From Sphingomonas glacialis (GTDB lineage Bacteria; Pseudomonadota; Alphaproteobacteria; Sphingomonadales; Sphingomonadaceae): a DNA stretch of 64,000 bases. Below, piece after piece: positions 8,114 to 16,217 of the stretch (within the stretch, counting starts at the first letter, position 1; every line of letters begins with the position of its first letter). Made by a program: the position numbers and the translations under genes. The stretch spans positions 125,993-189,992 of the forward strand of contig NZ_RCZC01000009.1 in NCBI RefSeq assembly GCF_006439055.1, read 5' to 3'. The notes under the pieces were generated by a model. It worked only from the letters and a program-made list of their open reading frames with translations. It ran no database searches and was not told where the DNA came from.

Positions 8114-9427
8114 ATGCGGATTACGATGATCGGCTCGGGGTATGTCGGCCTGGTATCAGGGGCATGCTTTTCGGATTTCGGCCATGACGTGATCTGCGTC
8201 GACAAGGACGAGACCAAGATCGCGGCACTGGAGGCCGGCAAGATGCCGATCTTCGAACCTGGGCTCGACACGCTCGTTGCGAGCAACGTCGCGGCTGGTC
8301 GGCTCCGCTTCACCACCGACCTCAAGGCGGCGGTGGCGGGCGCCGATGCCATCTTCATCGCGGTCGGTACGCCGTCGCGGCGCGGCGACGGGCATGCCGA
8401 TCTGAGCTATGTCTTTGCCGCGACGCGCGAGATCGCCGAGGCTATCGACGGGCCTGTGGTGGTGGTGACCAAATCGACCGTTCCGGTCGGCACCGGCGAC
8501 AAGGTCGAAGAAATCCTCAACGAGCTCGCGGGGGATTTCCCGATCGCGGTCGTCTCCAACCCCGAGTTTCTGCGCGAGGGCGCCGCGATCGGCGACTTCA
8601 AGCGCCCCGACCGGATCGTGATCGGCACCGAGGATTCGCGCGCGCAGCAGGTGATGCGCGATGTCTATCGCCCGCTCTACCTCAACGAGAGCCCGATCCT
8701 GTTCACCGGACGGCGGACCTCCGAGCTGATCAAATATGCCGCCAACGCCTTCCTGGCGACCAAGATCACCTTCATCAACGAGATCGCCGATCTGTGCGAA
8801 GCGGTCGGCGCGAACGTCAAGGATGTGTCGCGCGGAATCGGGCTCGATAACCGTATCGGTTCGAAGTTCCTCCACGCCGGGCCGGGCTATGGCGGCTCGT
8901 GCTTCCCCAAGGACACGCTCGCCCTGCTTAAGACCGCCGAGGATTACGAGACGCCGGTGCGGATCGTCGAGGCGGTCGTGCAGGTCAACGACACCCGCAA
9001 GCGCGCGATGGGGCGCAAGGTGATCGCGGCGTTGGGCGGCGGCGACGGGACTAGCGTGCGCGGCAAGACCGTCGCGGTGCTTGGGCTGACCTTCAAGCCC
9101 AATACCGACGACATGCGCGATGCGCCGAGCCTGGCGATCGTCCAGAGCCTGCTCGATGCGGGGATCATGGTCCGCGCGCACGACCCTGAAGGGATGGAGA
9201 TCGCCAAGACGATGATGCCCGACATCACCTATTGCAGCGACGCCTATGCGGCCGCGCAGGGCGCCGATGCGGTCGTGATCGTGACCGAGTGGAACATCTA
9301 TCGCGCGCTCGATCTCAAGCGGCTGGCGGCGACGATGGCGGCGCCGGTAATGGTCGATCTGCGCAACGTCTATCCACCGAGCGACGCCGAGCGTGCCGGG
9401 TTCGCGTATAGCTCGATTGGGCGGTAA
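8114..9427 (+). CDS. ugd: UDP-glucose 6-dehydrogenase
   Basis: The 437-residue enzyme oxidises UDP-glucose to UDP-glucuronate with two NAD+, feeding capsule and exopolysaccharide synthesis in the cytosol. It shows the N-terminal NAD site GSGYVGLVSG (residues 7-16), the central ANAFLATKITFINEIA helix, the catalytic-cysteine motif GGSCFPKDT (about residues 259-267) and the C-terminal NDP-sugar domain with LGLTFKPNTDDMRDAPS. Length and motifs are standard. The ATG at 8114 follows TTGAGGATTT. It is followed by a convergent gene and is probably transcribed alone. Confidence 0.95.
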   Translation: MRITMIGSGYVGLVSGACFSDFGHDVICVDKDETKIAALEAGKMPIFEPGLDTLVASNVAAGRLRFTTDLKAAVAGADAIFIAVGTPSRRGDGHADLSYVFAATREIAEAIDGPVVVVTKSTVPVGTGDKVEEILNELAGDFPIAVVSNPEFLREGAAIGDFKRPDRIVIGTEDSRAQQVMRDVYRPLYLNESPILFTGRRTSELIKYAANAFLATKITFINEIADLCEAVGANVKDVSRGIGLDNRIGSKFLHAGPGYGGSCFPKDTLALLKTAEDYETPVRIVEAVVQVNDTRKRAMGRKVIAALGGGDGTSVRGKTVAVLGLTFKPNTDDMRDAPSLAIVQSLLDAGIMVRAHDPEGMEIAKTMMPDITYCSDAYAAAQGADAVVIVTEWNIYRALDLKRLAATMAAPVMVDLRNVYPPSDAERAGFAYSSIGR

Positions 9428-9454
9428 AGGGGCGGTTGGCGACGGGGGTCGGGG

Positions 9455-10168
9455 TTACGCGTCCGCTTGCGCCAACGCCGCCGCCAGCCAGTCGGAAATC
9501 AAAGCATCGCCCAGCGCTTCGACGCGGCGCAGTTCGACCATCAGGCCGAGTTCGGGATACGTGGCGCGCGTACGCTCACCCGGCTCGCGAAGCGGGGCCA
9601 CCACCAGCCGGCGGTTGATCTTGCTGCGATGGTGCATCCGCGCGGTGTTTTCCTGGCCGACATAGCAGCCCTTGGTGAAGCTGACGCCGTTCAGTTCGCG
9701 CGCGTTCGCCTCGAGCCACAGCGTCTTGTCGCTGCCGAGCTCGGCCTCGCCCTCGGGAACACTGAGTGAAAGGCGGTGGGCGTGCCAGCCGTTCGCGGTC
9801 TCACCCAGCTCGCCGATCCAGCGATAGCCGAGTGCGGCCAGCCGGGGATCTGGCACGCCCTCGCCGGGCTCGAGCGACCAATGCACCGCGCCGTCGGTCT
9901 GCTCGATCGTGATCGCGCGGCGCAGGCGATAGATCGACAGCCGCCGCCGCAATGCATCGGCGACGCTCGCCTCGCAGTCGAGCAGGACGTCGTCGCCGTC
10001 GGTCCAGACGATGAAGTCGAACAGCGCCTTGCCCTGCGGCGTCAGCAAGCCCGCCCAGACTGGGAAGGGCCCGGCCATGTCGGCGGTGATGAGCCCCTGC
10101 AGGAAGCCGCGGACATCGTCCCCCGACAGGCGGAGCAGCGATCTATCGGCGAGCGTGGTGGCGTGCAT
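9455..10168 (-). CDS. ygfZ: Folate-binding YgfZ-family iron-sulfur repair protein
   Basis: The 237-residue protein carries the family signature KGCYVGQE near residue 178 and an N-terminal GLITADMAG segment, as in tetrahydrofolate-dependent YgfZ/IBA57 proteins, which help keep or repair Fe-S clusters in certain enzymes. The start MHATTLADRSLL at 10168 fits the family; the frame stays open far upstream but that part overlaps the dihydroorotase gene and is not real. It is divergent from pyrC, with 78 bases between the two starts. Confidence 0.9.
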   Translation of the reverse strand: MHATTLADRSLLRLSGDDVRGFLQGLITADMAGPFPVWAGLLTPQGKALFDFIVWTDGDDVLLDCEASVADALRRRLSIYRLRRAITIEQTDGAVHWSLEPGEGVPDPRLAALGYRWIGELGETANGWHAHRLSLSVPEGEAELGSDKTLWLEANARELNGVSFTKGCYVGQENTARMHHRSKINRRLVVAPLREPGERTRATYPELGLMVELRRVEALGDALISDWLAAALAQADA

Positions 10169-10246
10169 GGGATGGAGGTAGGGGCGGCGGGGGGCAGCGG
10201 CAATACGCGGCTGGCGATTCGGCGCGACGCGCGCTACGCGGACGGC

Positions 10247-11284
10247 ATGACCGAGCGCCTGACGATCCGCCGCCCCGATGACTGGCATGTCCACCTCCGC
10301 GATGGCGAGATGCTCGCCGCGGTTGTGGAGTATACCGCGCGCCAGTTCGCGCGCGCGATCGTCATGCCGAACCTGACTCCGCCGGTGACGACGATCGCGG
10401 CGGCGGAGGCGTATCGCGAGCGGATCGTCGCAGCCTTGCCCGCGGGGACCGATTTCACGCCGTTGATGACCTGCTACCTTACCGATGCGGCGGATGCCGA
10501 GGAGATCGCACGCGGCTATGACGAGGGTGTGTGGGCGGCGTGCAAGCTGTACCCGGCGCATGCGACGACGAACTCCGCGCAAGGCGTCACCGATATCCGC
10601 GCGCTGTCGGGGGTGCTCGAGACGCTGCAGCGGATCGGCATGCCGCTGCTGATTCACGGCGAAGTGACCGACCGCGAGATCGACATCTTCGATCGCGAGG
10701 CGATCTTCGTCGAGCGGACGTTGGCGCCGCTGGTGCGCGATTATCCTGCGCTGAAAATCGTACTCGAGCATATCACGACGGCGGAGGCGGCTGCGTTCGT
10801 GACCGAAGCGGGGCCAGACGTCGCCGCGACGATCACGCCGCAGCATCTCCATCTCAACCGCAACGCGCTGTTCGATGGCGGGCTTCAGCCGCACGCTTAT
10901 TGCCTGCCGGTGATCAAGCGCGAGCGCCACCGCCTAGCGGTGCGCGCGGCGGCGGTATCGGGGTCGCCGAGCTTCTTCCTCGGTACCGACAGCGCACCGC
11001 ACGGCCGTGCGCGCAAGGAAGCGGCGTGCGGCTGTGCGGGCATCTTCAACGCGCCTTACGCCCTCGAAAGCTATCTTGCGGTGTTCGACGAGGAAAATGC
11101 GCTCGACCGGTTCGAGGGTTTCGCCTCGGAACATGGCGCGCGCTTCTATGGCTTGTCGTTCAACCAGGGCACGATCACGCTCGAGCGGCGCGACGAGGAA
11201 GTTCCCGAACTGATCGGTGCGGGCGACACGGCCGTCGTGCCGTTCCACGCCGGGCAGACGCTCGGCTGGCGGTGCGTCGCCTAA
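10247..11284 (+). CDS. pyrC: Dihydroorotase
   Basis: The 345-residue enzyme closes N-carbamoyl-aspartate to dihydroorotate in pyrimidine synthesis. It has the metal-binding DWHVHLRDG near residue 12, the lysine that becomes carbamylated in ACKLYPAHATTNS (about residue 99), the metal histidines in LLIHGEV and LEHITT, and the catalytic aspartate in FLGTDSAPH. The length matches the E. coli-type PyrC rather than the longer PyrX/allantoinase-like forms. It starts at the ATG at 10247. Confidence 0.96.
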   Translation: MTERLTIRRPDDWHVHLRDGEMLAAVVEYTARQFARAIVMPNLTPPVTTIAAAEAYRERIVAALPAGTDFTPLMTCYLTDAADAEEIARGYDEGVWAACKLYPAHATTNSAQGVTDIRALSGVLETLQRIGMPLLIHGEVTDREIDIFDREAIFVERTLAPLVRDYPALKIVLEHITTAEAAAFVTEAGPDVAATITPQHLHLNRNALFDGGLQPHAYCLPVIKRERHRLAVRAAAVSGSPSFFLGTDSAPHGRARKEAACGCAGIFNAPYALESYLAVFDEENALDRFEGFASEHGARFYGLSFNQGTITLERRDEEVPELIGAGDTAVVPFHAGQTLGWRCVA

Positions 11285-11291
11285 CCGCGCG

Positions 11292-11444
11292 TCACTTCGG
11301 TTCGGTGAAGCGCTTCACCTTGACGGGCAGGTCCTTGCCCTTGGTGCGCCGCGACGGGATCTGCACGGGGTTCTTCTTCTTCCAAGCCGCCCAGGTCATC
11401 GGACCCTCGGGCGTGTCGATGATGGTGTCGTCGATATCGCTCAT
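11292..11444 (-). CDS. Small conserved-looking protein, 50 residues
   Basis: The product begins MSDIDDTIIDTPEGPMTWAA and ends in a basic KVKRFTEPK. Its start overlaps the stop of the DoxX gene (ATGA at 11441-11444), so the two are translationally coupled. It has no membrane segment and no recognisable domain. Its tail lies next to the pyrC stop, convergent. I do not recognise a function. Confidence 0.6.
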   Translation of the reverse strand: MSDIDDTIIDTPEGPMTWAAWKKKNPVQIPSRRTKGKDLPVKVKRFTEPK

Positions 11445-11845
11445 GCTGCGCTCCGTCGCGGGAAGGGCCAGTCGATCACGCGGCCGGCAAACAGCGCCCA
11501 CCACACGATCACCGGCTGAAACGCAAGCCGCGGGATATGGTACCATAGCCCCAGCCCCCCGCGGCCGGTTTCGATGAAATCGAGCGCGTGCTTCACGTTC
11601 GCGGGATAGACGCACACCGCATAGGCGGCGAGACCGACGCCCGCCCACCAGCGCGTCCGCGGCACGAACAGGCCGATCGTTCCGGCAATCTCGCACAGGC
11701 CGGTCAGCAGGATCACCTGGGCGGGGAAGGGCACCCAGTCCGGGGTTATGCCGAGAAAGGGTTTGGGGACGAAAACGTGGAGGATACCCGCCGCGAGATA
11801 GGCGGCGGCGAGGAGGGCGCGGAGGATCTGGCGGGTGGTGGTCAC
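11441..11845 (-). CDS. DoxX/DoxD-family membrane protein
   Basis: The 134-residue protein has four hydrophobic segments: ILRALLAAAYLAAGILHVF, VILLTGLCEIAGTIGLFVP, WWAGVGLAAYAVCVYPANV and FQPVIVWWALFAG. The pattern with GILHVF-x-P and CEI-x-GTIGL fits the DoxX-like family of small integral membrane proteins, whose role is poorly defined (some are linked to redox or sulfur stress). It is coupled to the downstream 50-residue protein. Confidence 0.75.
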   Translation of the reverse strand: MTTTRQILRALLAAAYLAAGILHVFVPKPFLGITPDWVPFPAQVILLTGLCEIAGTIGLFVPRTRWWAGVGLAAYAVCVYPANVKHALDFIETGRGGLGLWYHIPRLAFQPVIVWWALFAGRVIDWPFPRRSAA

Positions 11846-11960
11846 CGGGGGACGTTAGGCGCTTGTCGGGCATGGGCAAAGCCCATGCCGTCGGACGGGG
11901 CGCGCCCCGCCGGCCGAGCTTGCACAAGTCGGGCCGCTGGAGCGGCCTGCCGCGCTGCGC

Positions 11961-12800
11961 TTAGAACGGGAACCATTTCGAGGTTCGGCTGAACTTCATG
12001 TAGCCCAGATTGACGCCCTGCCGCCATCCGACGCCGAGCCGTATCGGAATCAGCACCGTGTTGCCGCGGCGCAGATAGGTCGCGGCGAACCCGCCGACGA
12101 AATAGACGCGTCCCTCGGCCGCGGGGAAGCGCTTGAACAGGTCTGCGGTGTCGTAAAGGTTGTAGACGAGCACGAACACCTTGTTGGCATCGCCGCCGAG
12201 GTCGAAGCCGACCGACGGGCCTGTCCAATAGACGGGCTGGCGCCCCTCGACCTTGTGGAACATCTCGCCCTTGCCATAGCGCAGGCCCACGACGACCGCG
12301 GCCGACGCCTCGCGCCCGGCGATATAGGCGTTGGGATAGCCCTGCTCCTTGAGCGTGCGCTCGAGGATGCCGGCGAGCCCCGACGCGCCCTTGCCGAACG
12401 TGCCCTCGGCGGCACGGAGCAATTCCTGCCTCTGGAAGGTTTGGCTGTCGGCCGATTCGACCTCTGCCCCGTCGCGCGCGACGTCCTGGGCGGATCCATT
12501 CGTGCCTGCTGGCGCGCCCGGCTGCGGCGTGGAGGGGCCTGGGTCGACCGGCTCGGTCGATCCGGGCGCGTCGGGATAGCGCGGCGTGTCGGATGCCGGA
12601 GCAGGATCCGAAGGGACGGGGGCCGAGTTGGGCGTCCGGCGCTGCGATTGTGACTGGGGCTGGCGCAGATCCGAATCGATCGCCTGATTGGGATCGATCG
12701 TGCGCACCTGCGCCGCAAGCGGGGCCCCCGAGGTCGCCAGCGCGAGCAGGATTGCCGCGCCAATCCTCGGGGCGCTGGTCCAGCGCAAGTGCATCGTCAT
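11961..12800 (-). CDS. eipA: EipA-type envelope protein (DUF1134)
   Basis: The 279-residue precursor has a signal peptide ending GAPLAAQ, a long Pro/Ser/Gln-rich disordered segment (about residues 30-110), and a C-terminal globular part with ILERTLKEQGYPNAYIAGRE, GEMFHKVEG and VYWTGPSVGFDLGGDANK. That last block is the DUF1134 signature. In Brucella and Caulobacter this family supports cell-envelope integrity from the periplasm. The ATG at 12800 is chosen because it gives a clean signal peptide; ATG 12794 is possible. The low-complexity linker is longer than usual. Confidence 0.85.
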   Translation of the reverse strand: MTMHLRWTSAPRIGAAILLALATSGAPLAAQVRTIDPNQAIDSDLRQPQSQSQRRTPNSAPVPSDPAPASDTPRYPDAPGSTEPVDPGPSTPQPGAPAGTNGSAQDVARDGAEVESADSQTFQRQELLRAAEGTFGKGASGLAGILERTLKEQGYPNAYIAGREASAAVVVGLRYGKGEMFHKVEGRQPVYWTGPSVGFDLGGDANKVFVLVYNLYDTADLFKRFPAAEGRVYFVGGFAATYLRRGNTVLIPIRLGVGWRQGVNLGYMKFSRTSKWFPF

Positions 12801-12967
12801 TCTCCCCCAGGGCTGCAATTGCGCGATGATAGCGCCGTCCTGGCTGTCGCGCCAATGAACGAGCGCCGCCGCCGCGACCAGCGGAATCGATTCCGCGGCG
12901 AGCAACATGCGCACAAGCAGTTGCCGAGGTCGCAAAGCGCGGTTATAGCCCGCCTTCGCCGTGATCC

Positions 12968-13060
12968 GGAGACGTGGGTGAGTGGCTGAAACCAGCGGTT
13001 TGCTAAACCGCCGTACCGGGTTTACTGGTACCGAGGGTTCGAATCCCTCCGTCTCCGCCA
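12968..13060 (+). tRNA. tRNA-Ser (anticodon GCU)
   Basis: The acceptor stem GGAGACG (12968-12974) pairs with CGTCTCC (13050-13056), followed by G and an encoded CCA. The anticodon stem-loop is GCGGT-TTGCTAA-ACCGC, giving GCU, and a long variable arm (CCGGGTTTACTGG) and a T-arm GAGGGTTCGAATCCCTC follow. At 93 bases it is a normal class II tRNA. Its 3' end and 36 bases beyond are repeated at 42,200-42,257. Confidence 0.97.
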
Positions 13061-13096
13061 AGGGCCCGTTCGGAGCCCTCCGCAACAGTCCACATA
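13039..13096 (+). repeat. Left attachment-type direct repeat (tRNA-Ser 3' end)
   Basis: The repeat runs from the T-arm of the tRNA through CCA and 36 bases of downstream DNA, including a hairpin AGGGC...GCCCT that may end the tRNA transcript. It is 55/58 identical to 42200-42257. The rest of the gap to 13376 shows no gene. Confidence 0.7.
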
Positions 13097-13376
13097 CCTT
13101 AACGAAATCCCCAGAAAACCGTTGTTTGCGGCCATGACCGGGCCGTAACGTTTCGAGTTTCTGTGCACGCAACGTGCAATACGCTTATCCAAGATTGAGC
13201 GCGATGCCGGAGATTGAAGCGCGGCACCAAGTTGCGGCCTGAAACCTTGGCCGCGCTAGATGCGCCCGGGGGAAGGCCATAACGCTGCCGACATCGCGCG
13301 AGCGCGCCGATCGTCTGGTCAGTGTGCAGGATTATCGATAGGCGGCGCCTTCCATTCTCAGCGAAAGCCTCGAATT

Positions 13377-13651
13377 ATGAACAATTCTGTTCTCGTAGAG
13401 AAAATTGCCGCCTCAAACGATTTGAGCAAGGGCGACGCCGAGAGCGTGGTCGATTCGGTGTTCGCCGCAATCGCCGACACGCCAGCCGCTGGCGAAGAAA
13501 TCTCGCTCAACGGCTTTGGCAAATTCAAGGTCAAGGACAGCGCCGCCCGCGAAGGTCGCAACCCGTCCACGGGCGAAACCATTCAGATTGCCGCATCAAA
13601 AAAGATAAGTTTTACGCCGCCAAGGCTATTAAAGACCGCCTGAACGGCTGA
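13377..13651 (+). pseudogene. HU-family DNA-binding protein with frameshifted C-terminus
   Basis: The ATG at 13377 opens MNNSVLVEKIAASNDLSKGD and the HU core with ISLNGFGKFKV, REGRNPSTGETIQIAASKK. A normal HU would end ISFTAAKAIKDRLNG, and that ending is present in another frame, stopping at 13651. One base is missing near 13605, so the encoded protein ends ISFTPPRLLKTA at 13643 instead. The DNA-binding arms are intact, but the last helix, which packs in the dimer, is changed. It could be a working variant or an early pseudogene. It is the first gene inside the island. Confidence 0.8.
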
Positions 13652-13742
13652 GCAAACCGGTGTAGATCGTTGCGTCGGACACTCTCTCGCTTGAGAGGGC
13701 GTTTGACGTCATGTTGCGCCCGCGCCTTGTGAAGGAACCATA

Positions 13743-14159
13743 ATGGCCGAGGAGCGGAACACCCTGCCGACCGAAACCGCCCACATCTCGCCGGCGACGG
13801 CGACGGCGACGGCGACGGCGGAGGATGAGCTTAAGGGACTTCTGAGCTACAAGACGGTCCCTGGCACCCTCAAGTTTATCGTGCAGAATTTGCAAGCTGC
13901 TTGCGAACGGACCCGCCACCGAGACGTCGGTGACAGCGAGCAAACCGATCCGCCTCACTTGACCAAGGCTCCCACGCCTTCGGCGTCCACCGCAGGCTCA
14001 GGATCCGTCGAAGCGGAGGAAACTCTTGCTGCCGTTACCGGGTCGGTTATCGGCACCGAACTGGTGTCGACCGATACATGGTGGGCGCAACGTTGGATCG
14101 ACAAGGCGACACCAGGAGAGATCGCCGCGATGCGCGAACTACTGGTACCACGGGGCTGA
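13743..14159 (+). CDS. Unknown protein with Thr-Ala repeat
   Basis: The 138-residue product begins MAEERNTLPTETAHISP and carries an ATATATATA run encoded by tandem GCGACG hexamers (13794-13820). Two helical-looking segments follow (EDELKGLLSYKTVPGTLKFI and TWWAQRWIDKATPGEIAAMR). GAAGGAACC precedes the ATG. No signal peptide, membrane segment or known domain is seen. It lies 90 bases after the HU gene on the same strand. I do not recognise it. Confidence 0.5.
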   Translation: MAEERNTLPTETAHISPATATATATAEDELKGLLSYKTVPGTLKFIVQNLQAACERTRHRDVGDSEQTDPPHLTKAPTPSASTAGSGSVEAEETLAAVTGSVIGTELVSTDTWWAQRWIDKATPGEIAAMRELLVPRG

Positions 14160-14632
14160 AGCCGACCTTGCCCCGAGTACGCCAATGACAGTTGCGTCGT
14201 CCAACCAGCCAATTTTGACACGCAATTACATCACCGCGCTCGGCACGAGCCCGTCTCGGATTTTCTGGGCCCACCCCCGTCGCTTCGCTTTCGAGGTCGG
14301 GCCAAAAACAATCACCCAGTCCCCTCGCAGGCCTGACCTACGTTCAGGCGCGCCGCGGCCAATTAGGTCGGAGTAGCGCGTCCACATCGTCATAACGGCA
14401 TTGAGTGGTCGGGCGGTCAAGGATCCTTCCTTTGGCCTGCCGTTACACGGGATGCTTTAATCGCTTTGCCTTACAAACGCGTAGAATCCTCGCATAAATC
14501 AAAGTCGTTATTGAACTGATGAGAACTATCACACCTGGTAGTGGCACTTCCAGGCTTATCCGTAGTCGGTCTCTTTCTTCAGTCCCTGCGGACAAGCAAA
14601 GCGTTCAACGGCTTTGAGTCACCGACCCCCGA
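14160..14632. other. Gap without a recognisable gene
   Basis: The DNA becomes AT-richer after 14440. A short minus-strand frame (about 14226-14390, MTMWTRYSDLIGRGAPERR) is open but has no clear ribosome site or family match, so it is not called. Confidence 0.4.
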
Positions 14633-15841
14633 TTAGACGCTATGCTCGTTAAGCGTTTCACGCTGCAGGATCCAGATTAGTGCAGCAAGGCAAAAGCTAA
14701 CGCACGCCGCCGCCATCGCTGCCGCGAGCCCGAAGCTACCCGCGATCTGGGCAGTCACAAGCGGGGCAAAGAAACTGATGATCCGGCCCCAGTTGAAGAT
14801 GGACGCGGCCGTCGAGCGCAAATGCGGGGGATACAGTTCAGCGAGCCACGGTCCCCATATGACACTTGAGCACAGGCTCGCGCCATAGACGAAGCCGATC
14901 GCACTCAGCAGCGCGATGTTGGACGGCGCGGCCAGAAAACACGCTATGGCGACCGACGCGATAACGAAGCCGATAGCGTTGAAACGCCGCCCGAACCGAT
15001 CCGCCGTCCACCCCCAAAGAAAACCTCCGAGAATGTTGCCGGCGAACTGCCAGGCAACAAGCTCCCCGCTCACCGTCGAGGACAAGCCGCGCGTTTCGGT
15101 GAGGTAGGTCGTCAGCCATCCACTATAGGCTTGATAGCCGAAGAAATTGAGCCCGGTCATCGTCGCCAGCAGCAGGGTCTGGCGGCGGAGCCCGGGTCGA
15201 AACAGTTCGCCGATCGGAAGTTTGCCGCTCCGAACGTGGAAACGATCGATCGACGAGTGCGCCGGGATCAGGAACAGGACAACCGCCGAAAGGACGAGCG
15301 GCGGCACGCCGCCGATCCACAACAGGACGTGCCAGTCCGCGCCGCCGAGCTGGCCGAGCGCCAAGCCCAAGGCAACGATCGAAAAACTGAAAAAGGCGTT
15401 CAAGGTGCCCGCCAATCGACCGCGGACGCGCGCCTCGAAGAGATTGACGTAAATGCCAACCCCGACAGGGAAGGAGCCACCCATGAACACACCGATCACG
15501 AAGCGTTGCAGCAGCAATTCCGGGTAGCTCGCCACCGCGGTACCGGCGATCAGCGTAATCCCGTAGCCGAAGACCAGAATCGCAAAAATCAGCCGGCGTC
15601 CGAAGCGATCGGCCAATTGGCCAAGCAAGATTGCGCCGATCAACGCGCCTGCACCTTGCGCCGAATATGTCGATCCAGCCTCAAGCAACGACAGATGCAG
15701 GGCGGCGCGTTGAAAGGGGCGAAGGACATCCACCGAGTTCCAAGCCCAGCCATAAAAGAATTCGGCAATTAGCAGAATCGCAAAAATGGCCAGTCGTCGG
15801 TTGCGCGACACCGCAGCTCTCATATCTACCGGCTCGACCAC
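14633..15841 (-). CDS. MFS permease 1, paralogue of the one at 28.6 kb
   Basis: The 402-residue protein has about twelve membrane segments and the major-facilitator signature LADRFGRRLIF between helices 2 and 3, repeated as TADRFGRRFN between helices 8 and 9, as in the acid/aromatic-acid and sialic/lactate proton symporter branches. Its N-terminal block FFYGWAWNSVDVLRPF and SAQGAGALIGA match the second permease in the island almost residue for residue. It is divergent from TonB receptor 1, with an operator (16121-16134) in the shared 376-base gap, so the same repressor may control it. The start could be the ATG at 15823. A solute proton-symporter in the inner membrane is the likely role. Confidence 0.85.
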   Translation of the reverse strand: MVEPVDMRAAVSRNRRLAIFAILLIAEFFYGWAWNSVDVLRPFQRAALHLSLLEAGSTYSAQGAGALIGAILLGQLADRFGRRLIFAILVFGYGITLIAGTAVASYPELLLQRFVIGVFMGGSFPVGVGIYVNLFEARVRGRLAGTLNAFFSFSIVALGLALGQLGGADWHVLLWIGGVPPLVLSAVVLFLIPAHSSIDRFHVRSGKLPIGELFRPGLRRQTLLLATMTGLNFFGYQAYSGWLTTYLTETRGLSSTVSGELVAWQFAGNILGGFLWGWTADRFGRRFNAIGFVIASVAIACFLAAPSNIALLSAIGFVYGASLCSSVIWGPWLAELYPPHLRSTAASIFNWGRIISFFAPLVTAQIAGSFGLAAAMAAACVSFCLAALIWILQRETLNEHSV

Positions 15842-16120
15842 TTTGCTACCCGCCCCCCAAACAGCCTAAAGGCTTTTAGACTGACTTCGGATGCAATTGT
15901 AAAGCCGCTTATTGGCCGTCGCAGCTGGCCGAGCCCGCCAGTTGGTGGGCGTCACAGCACAGCAAACGGGCATCGACGTTGGTCCGACGGCGAGATGGAT
16001 ATGCGCCTCGATCTAAGTAAGAGCACTCTGGAAGCGGTGCGTCTTTGCAGCAGCCGGTGCGATATACGAAGCGCGGAAACATTGCCTAGTGACGACCCGA
16101 ACCACCGAAAAGACACGCCC

Positions 16121-16134
16121 TGCATTCGAATGCA
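16121..16134. promoter_or_regulatory. LacI-type operator, copy 1
   Basis: Exact palindrome TGCATTCGAATGCA with central CG. It lies 83 bases before the TonB receptor 1 start and in the divergent gap with MFS permease 1. Confidence 0.8.
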
Positions 16135-16217
16135 CAAAACTGTGGACAGTTTTGTTACGCTGCGATAGCTCACTCGAGTCAGTCGCAACAACGCGATGGC
16201 ACAAAAAGGGGACCGTC

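Noticed and set aside
9455..10930. 491-codon extension of the YgfZ frame
   Set aside because: The extra N-terminal part overlaps pyrC on the other strand and lacks homology; the family start is at 10168.
12961..13172. Minus-strand frame through tRNA-Ser reading LAETEGFEPS
   Set aside because: This is the well-known spurious translation of a tRNA T-arm region, as is the similar frame at 42187-42468.
14226..14420. Minus-strand 64-codon frame with MTMWTRYSDLIGRG
   Set aside because: It uses a weak TTG start or an internal ATG, has no recognisable domain, and lies in a gap of uncertain content.
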